A stretch of DNA of 64,000 bases, from assembly GCF_022376445.1 (NCBI RefSeq), contig NW_025955085.1, positions 1 to 64,000 of the forward strand. Direction: 5' to 3'. How positions within the stretch are numbered: position 1 is the first letter of the stretch; the number at the start of each line of letters is the position of its first letter. This DNA is from Fomitopsis serialis. Taxonomy: Eukaryota > Basidiomycota > Agaricomycetes > Polyporales > Fomitopsidaceae. Position numbers and translations under genes: made by a program. Below are positions 25,146 to 35,829 of the stretch, piece by piece. Under the pieces are notes generated by a model. The model ran no database searches and was not told the origin of the DNA. It saw only the letters and a program-made list of their open reading frames with translations.

Positions 25146-26448
25146 CTATAATGTTTGCATTGCGTACATAGGGGGCTCGACTTGGTCGAGTCTATGACGT
25201 TGCTGTGTAGCTTCCATTGTTGCTGTTGTCGTTTCATCCACCGAGTTCCGCACTGAACCAGGGCAGATGACGACCGGTATGTTCTGGGTCAAACTGTAAT
25301 GGGACCCGAAGTGGACGTTGATGCGAAGCGAATACTAGGCTCAGCTCTCAGCTCAATGCGAAGAACGACAACGTCGTGATGATACCTCAACGCAGACTTC
25401 GCCTGCCCCGGCCCGTGAGAAGGCTAATGTAGGTGCACTTGAGGGTGCAAATGACGACTTGAACGTCATCTCTTGCTTCCACTGGCCCGTCGACGCATCG
25501 CCTTCGGCAGGGATCCATTCTTTGTCAAGTGGTCCGACGTCCACGGTACCCCACAATGATTTGACGGGCGAAGTGAACACACGACTTTCGGGACCAACGC
25601 GGATGTAAACTCGCTGCTGCAATTCGGCAAGGATCTCGCGTGGGTGCGATGGCGGAGAAGGCCATATCGTACCGCCATCGTTCCGCGACATCGTCGAGCT
25701 GATGGTGACTACATGTAGCGTGAAGGGGATGCTGGACGACGCTGGAAAAGCGGGCAACGATGGATACGTCAACTACGAATGCCTGAACGTCGGCACAGAG
25801 CATATATCTGGCAGAGCTCTGAATCAACGCACGTTCAAAGTGGCATCCCCACAAGTCCATGCACTCTGCGAAATTGTTCAGCGATGGTCTTTGTCGTCCA
25901 AGGACCAGCCCAGCCTTGCGCTAGCTGCAACTCGGCCTGCGCGCCGTCCGGGTCGTTCGGAACGACAGTCACAGGGGATTCAACCCGTCCGCTTCGGATG
26001 CCCGAATGATCGGGAACGGCTTCAACAATGTAGCTGATACGGACACTGTTTCCCTCATCATTGAAGTTGAATGAGGGAGGTATACCATTGGACAGCTGGA
26101 ATGCAAATCCGAACGGGACCATGAAGTGCCCGAGGAAGGGGAAGTCACCCCTCGCTTCCACAAGAAATGCCTTGATGCGTAAGAGAAACTGTATGCGTGA
26201 CTGGAGGTCCATGATTGCGCTTCAAAGACCTATACTTCCGTGAGTCCGTGATGGAGCGTCATGGGGCTTGGTTAGATAGGACTGTACGTACGAGATCAGG
26301 GTGCCTTTCAAGTTGCATACACCTCTCCTACCCTCTCCTCTCCTAGTGCCCGGATATCCAGGCGCACAGTCCCTTCAACGATGCCACCAGCAGCAACATG
26401 TGTCTGCGACGAGGAAATACGGATAGCGGAGAGATACGACCCTGACAT
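25146..26448 (-). pseudogene. arrestin-like protein (copy 2), frame-broken
   Basis: Paralogue of the copy 1 gene, same strand and exon order. It starts MSGSYLSAIRISSSQTHVAA at 26448. The middle exon has VPFGFAFQLSNGIPPSF, VVPNDPDGAQAEL and GWAGPWTTKT; later exons have GGTIWPSPPSHPREI, FAPSSAPTLAFSRAGAGEV, then YSLRINVHFGSHYSL and a stop at 25146. All arrestin landmarks are present in order, but SLTHQGIS, the WKRG-equivalent and the next strand lie in three different phases near 26140-26165, and another break falls at about 25846. The breaks at about 26150 and 25846 fit one lost base in a four-G run (minus strand). Either the copy is decaying or the assembly has homopolymer errors here. Confidence 0.65.
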
Positions 26449-26630
26449 GTGGAGAGGACGACCGTCAGCGCGTCAGCACTGCAGGCGGCACTGCCAGTGG
26501 AGACGTACTTACCACTAGGTATGACTAAGTATTCCGCTATTGGGAACTTGTTGGGAACAACTGATGGATCTGATCCGGATCTGGGACCGGCGTGGCGTGA
26601 ACGGGCGGCCAGACCGTCACAATGCTCAGT

Positions 26631-29402
26631 GCGGCGATCGTCCTCAGCCTCAGCCACCACAGCCTGCGTAGTACCACTCAGCTGGCATGAGAACAGCAGG
26701 CGCACAGCTCGCATATTCACGCTGCGCGCCCATATCGACGCTTGAAGTAATGGTTCCCGAAACTTTGCGTCCAAGCCAAGTGACTGCGACCGCTGGCAGC
26801 CGCGCGCAGGTTCAAGTGTACATTCCCCTCTTTTCCGCCCGTTCTCGCGGTAAGTAAGTTTTGCATCAGGTGGTTGTCATTGCATCGCGAGGACCTCATT
26901 TCTAGTGGCAGGATCTCTAGCGCAGCGTGTAGCAAGGTCAACACCCGGCGTAGTATGTAGTAGGCACAAGTCATTTAGACCGTATTCAGGAAGACCGTTC
27001 ACTACACTGTTTTGTGTTGATGGATCAGATTCATGAGTTAGCAAGAGCGCAATTTTGACACACAGCTGCGAATAATCACGATGCAGTGGGCGCTGTCGCG
27101 AGGCCTTTTGGCGATATGCGCGCTGATCCCGCATAACAGTTATGGACACAGTGCTTTGACGGTGCTGGTACTACCGTACTATAGGTGCGCCCCGGGTCGC
27201 TGGCGGTCTTACGTTGAATGATGGCGCATCGCCGCAGCAATCCATTCGGATTCATAAGGACAGCCAACCGACTGGCATGGGCATTCCACCGCCCTGGGCG
27301 AACGACCATGTATCACCGTCTTCTGTCCTTCTCTTTCCTCGCCGCCACTGTTCTTTCCTCGGTCTTTGCTATTCATATTCCCCTTTGCAGGAACGCCGTC
27401 AGCATTCGGGATGCTAGTCCACACAGAATTTCTGTAACAAAGTCGGCGTCCTCGACCGACCTTTCTGGATTCGTCAATTATGCAAATGGTCGTTATAGTG
27501 GCAACATAACTATCGCTGGGCAGTCGCTCGAGGTATGTGCCTCCTGCAGTCCCGAATTTGAGATCGCAACTCATCATCGTTGCGCTGCCATAATACAGGT
27601 GGTCTTGGATACAGGCAGTTCGGACTTGTGGATAATCTCGGACTCTGCTTTGCCCGGCTCTGTGAACACCTCTATTCCAGCGGAACACAAGTATGGTACC
27701 GACGCCGCAAACGGCGCCTCCATTCAGGGATACATTTTCACAGCGGATGTGGAGTTCGGCGGCTTCACGATCGCACAACAGGCCTACAGTAGGTTTTGTA
27801 GCCCCTGAGATCCTTAGACTGCTCGTTGATACTTACTTGTCTCCAGTCGATGTGCCAAACTCGTCAGTGTCAAGCGGCGTGGTGGCTCCTGGCATGAGCG
27901 GGCTCATCGGTCTGAGCCCGTAAGTTTCCGTGTCCACATCTATCAAATGGGTCCGCTCACCACGGCATCTCTCTTGATTAGAGTGGCAGAGATTGGGACG
28001 GTCGCAGCCGATCTGCAGAAAGCCAATTACAACGCAAGCGGTGCAAACCCGATGCAGAACGTGAGTGAAGCTCAAAAATCGAGTAGGACCACAGCTTATA
28101 GGACCGGGACCGCAGATCTTTTACAATGACCCGAGTATCAAACCACAGTTCACTATCCTAATGTCTCGCAACGATGGCAAGGTAGAAACCTCTGGCGGTG
28201 TATTCACCATCGGTATTACCATTTCACGTTGTCCTAGTGAGTGCATTGCTAATGGTCATTGGCAGGTGACCCTGTTCCAGAACTGGCGTCTATCCAGGAC
28301 GCGCCCATCTTGCCCGTCGGCCATGATGATGATGAAATCCTGGCCCAACATTGGACTGTGCACATGGATGCCATCGTCATCAACGGGCAGTCGTACAACA
28401 CCAGGTAGACGTTTCGCAGGTTCTGAGGCTCAGTTGTTGACTTACTATCTCTTTGCAGCTCAAGCGGCGTCGCAAACCTTTCTGCGATCCTGGACACTGG
28501 TACACCGACTGGTAAGTAAAGCGTTGCATTCTAGCGAGGAATGTGCTAATCGACTCGCATTCACTCAAAGCACTTGTCGACCCGAGGTTCGTGGACATCA
28601 TGTTCGGCGCAAACGCACAGCCCATCCAAACAGACTTCTCGGTCGTGGACTGCAACACTCAGATCAACATCTCGTTTGTGTTCGGGTGCGCCAGTCATGA
28701 CAGGACCGTCGCCCACCCACTCACTCATTAGGTCAAACCAACAGCGGTATAGAGTTCCCGATTCATCCCATTGACGCGATCCAACCCGTCGCATTGGACG
28801 ACAACGGTACGGTGATCTGCAGTGGTTCGTTCGGTCGACTCGAGGGCCTCCCCGACGGCTGTGAGTATTCATCGTCGTCTTGCACGCTCCTATTCCGAGA
28901 TCAATTGCTGGGCACCAGTGCTACTTCTTGGAGATACCTTCCTTCGGAATGCGTATACTCTGTACAACCTCAACATCGGAAACAGCTCTCCAGTTGGACC
29001 ATACGTTCAGATGCTCAGCGTGAGTGATCGCGTCCGGCGGTAGAGTACCGATCGTGTAACTGACGGCGGCTGCTCTAGACAACTGATGCTGAGGCGGCCG
29101 CGACGGAGTTCGCACAGCTGAACCAGCAGAGACTCTGCGCCTTCGCGGCGGCGCAATCGAACAGCTCGTCATCCGCGACTGTTGACCACGACGACGACGA
29201 ACTGTCGGCTGCCGGCGCAGTTTCTTCTCCCTCGCCATCGTCTTCGTCTTCGTCTTCCGACGACTACTCTGCTCTCATGCGCAACTCATACATCATCATC
29301 GGGCTCATGGGTGGAGCGCTGCTGCTCTTGATCATCATTGCTGCGATGCTCGACGATTGCTGTCGCTGTGCTGGATACCTTGTATCGCGCGCCTCGGGGT
29401 AG
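26631..29402. repeat. tandem duplication, copy 1 (protease and promoter)
   Basis: This block is paralogous to 30668-33725. Left-end match: GCGATCGTCCTCAGCCTCA against GCGATCGTGCTCAGCCTCA, then CTGGCATGAGAACAGCAG in both. Promoter sequence, the whole protease gene and, at the right end, GCTGTCGCTGTGCTGGATAC (one mismatch to 33700-33719) are shared. It lacks about 170 bp present in copy 2 just after the transmembrane segment. Confidence 0.8.
27308..29402 (+). CDS. pepsin-type aspartic protease, membrane-anchored (copy 1)
   Basis: ATG 27308 opens a signal peptide (MYHRLLSFSFLAATVLSS...). About ten short introns follow. The first catalytic site is VVLDTGSSDLWI (about 27603), the flap Tyr is in KYGTDAANGASIQG, the second catalytic site is AILDTGTPT (about 28490), and the family block LLGDTFLRNAYTLYNLNIG is formed by splicing near 28920. 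After a Ser/Asp-rich stalk comes one hydrophobic helix, SYIIIGLMGGALLLLIIIAA, so the enzyme should be a secreted-lumen, type I membrane protein of the cell surface or endomembranes, like yapsins in topology. The tail after the helix is short (DDCCRCAGYLVSRASG) because a deletion removed the cytoplasmic tail retained in copy 2. The gene looks intact. Confidence 0.85.
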
Positions 29403-30348
29403 TCAACAAGCGGAACTCGTGGGCCTTCAAGCCTGCGTTCAAGGCGTATGTTAAGTGCCCGGAAAGGTTCGACGAATACTACATCCAAGATCCCGATGCC
29501 GCGGCCAAGCGCGATTATGACAAGTGGGGAGTCATACCGGAAAGGGCGAGGTTCGTTCCTAGGGTATATAAGGTCAAGGGCAAGGTTGTCGGATGCTGGG
29601 ACACCGTAGCAAGCCTGGAGCGGCCCTTATCGAACGCAGGCGGCGTCACCGGCCACTGTGAGAACTACGACGGTGGTCTTGTCTCTTGTTCAAGTTTATA
29701 GCATGCTCTTGGCAGGTATCGAGCACGCTTTCCACCCGTTGGCTCAGGACGAATATCTGGGCCCATTCACCCCCACTTTGTAGCACCTTCCCGACAAGGA
29801 TGAAGTGGCGAAATGTGCGTTTGTTCTCCTTCTGTTCGTCACGCACCTCTCACCTCAGTCTTCACACAGCCATCGACCTCCGCCAGTGTTGGTTCTCCGG
29901 CGTCCACACCAACTTGAACGTGGGCGGAGGCTACCCCGACCAGGCGCTCGCCGATCTCGCCCTCGCGTGGATGATCGATCTGTGTAGCCCGTACCCCGAT
30001 TTTGACCCCAAGTACATCAAAATGTGCGTCGACCTCGATCGCCAGCCTTGGAAGGTCCATAGCATGTACCGCCAGTCGCACCCGGATGGCTTCGACCGCG
30101 ACTACCAGCCTCTACCGCTGGGCATGCGGGAAACTGTACTCGACGCTCGTGCAAGAAGGGCCAGACGTGGACGTGGCTATACCGCACGCCTGGCGCGTAC
30201 CACAAGCCGGCAGACCGCACGAGAGAGAAGATGCACGCAAGTATGCGCGAACGATGGTTGACCCGGCCCGCGGGGCAAGACTGGCGACCACAAACGCTGA
30301 AAAGCTCCGAGCCAAAGCAGCGAGAGGATGGTCAGTGGGGGGGGTAGA
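29403..30348 (+). pseudogene. DUF2235-type hydrolase relic, 5'-truncated
   Basis: Directly after the copy 1 protease stop the sequence encodes the C-terminal two thirds of a DUF2235 (alpha/beta hydrolase-like) protein. Recognisable pieces are KGKVVGCWDTVASLE, GIEHAFHPLAQDEY, CWFSGVHTNLNVGGGYPD, ALADLALAWMIDLCSPYPDF and, in another phase, RTPGAYHKPADRT and RERWLTRPAGQDWRPQ. The N-terminal nucleophile region is missing. A TAG interrupts the conserved FTPTL-HLPDKDE block near 29780, and the last part is shifted in frame. One GTGCGT...CTCAG intron (about 29816-29861) is still visible. It is a dead fragment wedged between the duplicated protease blocks. Confidence 0.7.
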
Positions 30349-31502
30349 GAACGCTGGCGGCAGGAAGCAGCCCAAAGAGTCATTTACCAGTGAGGTCAAG
30401 GCGAAGGAGAGCTTCGAGTGACTGCTCCGTTATGCGCCCGTCACGGAGCCACTGTCTAGAGAACATCGAATGAAAAGGATAACAAGAGCCTGGGCAGTTC
30501 CTCCCCTTCACGTTGTAGACGAACATCAATCGACTACTTATTGGTAGATGTCTGTAGATGTAGTGAGTTATCAAAATGCGGATTGACGTTGAAACGTTGA
30601 GGCGCTACTTATGCTATACTTACCGTCTGCTTATGTAATCAATCGGTCCAACACGCCTGGCCCCAGCGCGATCGTGCTCAGCCTCACCTACCACAGCCTA
30701 CCACTGGCATGAGAACAGCAGATGACAGCTCGCATGCTCATGCCGCGCGCCCGTACCGACGCTCGTTGATTAGATCTTCCTCGTTGAAGTGATAGCCCAG
30801 AAGTCCAAGTTCCGAGACTTTGCTTGGTTACCCTACGTTCCGGCGAGGCGCACAAATCGCGCTGAAGTGCGCGCACGACCACCTCGCTTCGAGGTCCAAA
30901 CTTTCGCATCCAACGTTCAATCCCTTCTTATCCGGCCGTTCCTGGAGTAAGCCTTCGGATCATGGATTTGTTTCTGCATTAATTGACTGTAAGTGCATCG
31001 CGAGGACCGGTACCTCATTTCTACTGGCAGGAGCTCTTAGAGATATATGAAAGTAGGGCGCACAGCTTTGATGGGCGCTGTCGCGGTGCTTGTTGGTGAT
31101 CCCGCATAACTTAAAAACACTTGACGGGTGCTGTGATTGAATGACAGAACCTCTGTACAGACCCGGCGATCGCTGTCGACTTCAAGTGTCAATAAAGTTG
31201 TCCGACCTGCTGAAAGGATTGGTGTAAACTCAACATGAGGTGCGTCAACTCTGATGCTACATGTCCTGTTCTTGATGAGGCGGAAATGGACGACATGCGG
31301 GGTAAACGTGGCGGAGCGTGGGATGGCAGTTCAGTTGCTGGTTGCTACCTGCCGCAACCCGAACCCGTGTCTGACAATAGGTGCCAGCGCCGGCGGCGGA
31401 TTCCGTTGAGTGATGGCCATCGCGCATCAATACATTCTGAATCCATTCATAAGGACAGCCTGCCAACTGCTATGAGCATCCCACCGCCCTGGGCGAACGA
31501 CC
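30349..31502. other. upstream region of protease copy 2
   Basis: No gene. From about 30668 on it is the diverged counterpart of 26631-27307, keeping blocks such as CTGGCATGAGAACAGCAG, CTCATTTCTA and GATCCCGCATAAC, with extra sequence at 31230-31390. Conserved pieces may mark promoter elements. Confidence 0.6.
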
Positions 31503-33725
31503 ATGTATCAACGTCTTCTGTCCCTCTCCTTCCTCGCCACTACTGTCCTTTCCTCGGCCTTTGCTATTCACATTCCCCTTCGCAGGGACGTCGTCAGCAT
31601 TCGGGATGCTAGTCCACACAGAGTTTCTGTAACGAAGTCAGCGTCTTCGACCGACCTTTCTGGATTCGTCAATTATCAAGACTTTCGTTATATTGGCAAC
31701 ATAACCATCGCTGGACAGTCGTTCGAGGTATGTGCTCACCTGCAGCCCTGATTTTGAGATCGCAACTCACACATCGTTGCGTCACCACAATGCAGGTGAT
31801 CTTGGATACCGGCAGTCCGGACTTGTGGATAGTCACGGACTCTGCTCTATCCGGCTCTGTGAACACCTCTGTTCCAGCGGAACTCAACTATGGTACCGAT
31901 GCTGCGGACGGCTCTTCGATTCAGGGACACATCTTCACAGCGGACGTTGAGTTCGGCGGCTTCACTATTGCACAACAGGCCTACAGTAGGCTTTTAGACC
32001 CTTGGGCTGCTCATCCACGCTGACTTGTCTCCAGTCGATGTAGCAAACTCATCAGCGTCAAGCGGCCTGGTGGAACCAGGCATAAGCGGGCTCATAGGTC
32101 TGAGCCCGTAAGTTCCTGTGTCCACTATCAGCATATTCGTTAAATGGGCTCACCACGGCATCTCCCCCGATTAGAGTGGCAGAGGCTAGTACGATCGCAG
32201 CTGATCTGCAGGGAGCCAAGTACAACGCAAGCGGGGCAAATCCGCTGCAGAACGTGAGTAACAGGGATGTTCTAGTAGAGTCGGAGCTCATGAAACTGCA
32301 GATCTTTTACAACGATCCGAGCATCCAACCTCAGTTCACTATTCTGATGTCTCGCAACGATGGCGAGGTTGACACCAGTGGCGGTGAATTCACCATTGGT
32401 AAGACCATTTCACGACGTGGTGAGTGCACTGCTAACTGCTGTTGCCAGGTGACCCTGTTCCAGAACTGGCGTCTATCCAGGACACTCCCATCTTGCCAGT
32501 CGGCAGTGATAACGATGTCCTGGCCCAACACTGGACTGTACACATGGATGCCATCGTCATTAACGGGCAATGGTACAACACCAGGTATGATATTACTCAC
32601 AGATTCTGAGGTTCCATTGTTGATTCTGTGCAGCTCAAGCGGCGTCGCAAACCTTTCTGCGATCCTGGACACAGGTACACCGACTGGTAAGTGACGCATC
32701 GCATCCTGCCGAGGAGTGCGCTGATCGCCTCGCATTCTCGACTCAAGCATATATCGATCCGAGGTTCGTGGACATCATGTACGGCGCAAACGCAAAACCC
32801 GTCGATACCGACTTCTCGGTCGTGGACTGCAACGCTCAGATCAACGTTACCCTTGTCTTCGGGTACGCTAATCATGGCATGGATGTCGCCTATTCGCTCA
32901 CTAGGTCACACCGACAGTGGTATAGAGTTCCCGATTAACCCCATTGATACGATCCAACCCTACGCATTGGAGGACAATGGCACGGTGATCTGCGAGGGTG
33001 CGTTCGCTCGCCTCGAGGGCTTCCCCGACGGCTGTGAGTATTCATCGTCCCTTACGTGCTCCTATTCCGAGACTTATCGCTGGGCACCTAGCGCTGCTGC
33101 TTGGAGATACCTTCCTTCGGAATGCGTACACCCTGTACAACCTCAACATCGGAAACAGCTCTCAAGCCGATATTGGACCATACGTTCAGATGCTCAGCGT
33201 GAGTGATCGTGTTTGGTGGTAGAGTGATTTTGTGACTGACGGTGGCTGCTCTAGACAACTGATGCTGAGGCGGCCGCGACGGAGTTCGCACAGCTGAACC
33301 AGCAGAGACTCTCCGCCTTCGCCGCGGCGCAATCAAATAGCTCGTCATCCGCGGCCTCTGATGATGACGACGACGACCTTTCGGCTGCCGGCGCAGTTTC
33401 CTCTCCTCGCCGTCGTCGTCTTCCGACGACTACTCTGCTCTCATGCGCAACTCATACATCATCATCGGGCTTATGGGTGGAGCGCTGCTGCTCTTGATCA
33501 TCATTGCTGCAATGCTCGTAAGCAAGGCACGAGGGAGCCCCCAGAGGTCGTACAGGCCGGTCGGCGCAGAGAAGTTCGACCATGTCCCCTTGCAACACGA
33601 GTCCTACAACGCCACTTACAAAGACTGAGACGGACAGACGAATGTATTTATTTACGATCGATGCATACTCACAGGGCCCATTTATATTGACCTCCAGTGC
33701 TGTCACTGTGCTGGATACAAGCTAG
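30668..33725. repeat. tandem duplication, copy 2 (protease and promoter)
   Basis: Counterpart of 26631-29402. It reaches into the 3' end of the minus-strand GH5 gene, and a 20-bp piece of that GH5 end is also found in copy 1. Copy 2 therefore sits in the ancestral context and copy 1 is the derived copy. Coding exons are more alike than introns and promoter. Confidence 0.75.
31503..33628 (+). CDS. pepsin-type aspartic protease (copy 2), stalk frameshift
   Basis: Same exon plan as copy 1: signal peptide MYQRLLSLSFLATTVLSS, catalytic VILDTGSPDLWI (the Ser after DTGS is Pro here), flap NYGTDAADGSSIQG, second site AILDTGTPT, and LLLGDTFLRNAYTLYNL. Acid-rich stalk DDDDDDLSAAGAVSS follows. At about 33403-33425 the Ser-codon run is 10 bases shorter than in copy 1, so the conceptual frame ends at 33497 without a membrane helix, giving a secreted form. 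The anchor (SYIIIGLMGGALLLLIIIAA) and a tail ending YNATYKD are perfectly open in the other phase up to 33628. Either the copy lost its anchor recently or the repeat was mis-assembled. It is convergent with GH5, whose stop lies about 75 bp beyond. Confidence 0.8.
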
Positions 33726-35829
33726 CAGCACATCTTCTCGAAGTCTCCGCGGGCCGCGCTACTCCCTGAGAGAACCCATGCTCTGCATCACATTTAGCAT
33801 CGTATTATTGCACGCGGATGACGACTCACCGTACTCCCAGATGTTACTGTTACCCTTCTTATTGATGTGCTCCTGACTCCTCCTCTTCCCCCACGGACCC
33901 TTGAAGCCAAGCTCGGAGATGAAGCCGGTACGCTGTGCATGGGAAGAGATGAAGAAGAACAGCCACGCATCTTCCCATCCCTCTGTGAACCCGTCGCCGA
34001 ACCGCCAATGCTCGTAGTTCCCTGGGTGCTGAGACCACCAAGAGCTGTGCGAACCTGCTCGCGATCGAGGTCGTCGGTTCTTCTCCGGATATCATGGATG
34101 ATGTCACTCACCTAAAGCCACGTCTCTTGCCTGATCTCTCCGTGCGGTGCGCTCGGGATCATCTACAACCGGCCTGTTCGCTCTCAGCCCCACGGAACTC
34201 GGGAATACGTTCGCGGCAACGGCGTCTCTGAGCGACCAGCCCTTGTCTCCGTGCTGTTTCTTGTAAGTCCAGAAGAACCACCCGGCGCAATGGCGATCGT
34301 AGAGTTGCAGCTGAGCATCCACGTATTCACGTCTGGCCCTATCTTCGTCGCCTACACCTTGCAGGGAGCCCGGGTTGAGACCGCACGACCATTCGCCGAC
34401 TATCATACCACAGCCTGCGCCTTCGAGCTTCTGCGCGACACGCGCGAACATCTGGGGTGCCCATTCGTTCTGGTCGGAGAGGGACCTCGCGTGCTGCGAC
34501 ACGGGCGTAGAGATGTCCTGCTGAGTGAAGCAGCGATACAGGTGGTGGTCCAGGACGGCGAACGGCACTCCGGAATTGCTGAGAAAGTCCGCGCACTGAT
34601 CCGTCATCCAGACGTCGCCGATGTACAGTGGTATACTTGGATCGATGTTGCGGAGCGTGCGGAAGGCGTCGAGGTACCATCTCTCGAGGGAAGCGTTGTG
34701 CGGCCCGGGCTGCGGCTCGTTGAGAAGCTCGATGCCGACAACGTTGGGCAGCGGCGGGTTGTGCGAGCGAGTAAAGGCTGTGAGCTGGGAAAGCAGGACG
34801 GAGAGGACGTGGATCGTGTGAGGCATGTTATGAGGACTCGTGAAGAATGTTGGCTCCGAAGACGACCCAGAATGTGAGTCGGCATTTTGTTTGCCCGGAG
34901 CAGCGTGCAGGTCTGCAAGCACGTCATGTGAGCCTGCCTCGCTACGCCCTCAACGGTCCAGTATGAACTTACCGATGAGAACACCTAGGCCATAGCGATG
35001 CGCGGTAGCGATGGCTTTTGTGATTCTGACCCAAGCCCTGTCAAAGACATGACCGAGCTGGGCGAAGTCGGTGCCCTGCAAGACTGTTTGATCGACACCG
35101 CATAGGTGATAGAAACCAATCTGCGTGAGGTGAAGATTTTGTGAGTAAATTGAATCACATGGTTCGGCTGCCCCATGATGAAATGTGTCCACCTGCTGCG
35201 TCGCGGTGATATGAGAGTCGTGTTACGCCTCGCAGCTAAGAACACCGACAACACGCGCATCATGCCTGGCAATGCCGAGCATCGGCCCGCCATCCCGAAT
35301 TGCTCTGCGCAGATCCTTCGCACCCGAACACCACCATTTCGACACATATCGTAGCAAGTCGTGTAATCTCGCAGTAGCGGGAGGCGAAAAGGAGGGGCAA
35401 AGGAAGAAAGACTGCGTACCGGCAGGCGGACAGTGTTTATGCCTCTGTCGGCAATCCACGCCCAGTCCTCTTCGGACACCCAAGTGTCCCAATGCCGCTC
35501 GAGCACCTCTTTGGCGTGGGAGCCGCGCGCAACGTCGAGATCGCTTTGCGCGGGGCCATCGGCGGAGCAGAAGGGCGCATCTGCGATCCATCGCTCGAGA
35601 ACGAACCAAGAGCCTGCTCAATGGAATGATCAATCGATCGGGTTATGAGACGATACAACAGAAACGGATGCGGACCGAGATTAACTCCGCGTTGCTTTCG
35701 GTAGCGGTACAGATCGACGTCGGTAAACGACGTGGTTGGCAGCCTAGCCTGTGCTGCTGGAGATGTTTCTGGCCGTGTCTCCCCCTGTGGTCGGAGGTGC
35801 TGTTTCAGAGCATTCGCTACTTTGTGCAT
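33703..35829 (-). CDS. GH5 exo-beta-1,3-glucanase-like glycoside hydrolase
   Basis: ATG 35829 starts MHKVANALKQHLRPQG. Intron 35675-35614 joins YRKQRGVNLG to SWFVLERWI. The next pieces are EEDWAWIADRGINTVRLP, YHLCGVDQTVLQGTDFAQLG, DLHAAPGKQNADSHSG, the acid/base region VVGIELLNEPQPG and the nucleophile region MIVGEWSCGLNPG. A GTGAGT...GAGCAG intron near 34100 leads to WWSQHPGNYEHWRFGDGF and ELGFKGPWGKRRSQEH. This is the S. pombe Exg3-like GH5_9 layout: no signal peptide, so probably cytoplasmic, hydrolysing beta-1,3-glucan ends. A final intron gives WEYEHGFSQGVA, after which the expected ending (GDFEKMCC, stop at 33722) is in another phase near 33757, a single-base break affecting only the last residues; in the present phase translation stops at 33703. 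Confidence 0.85.
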
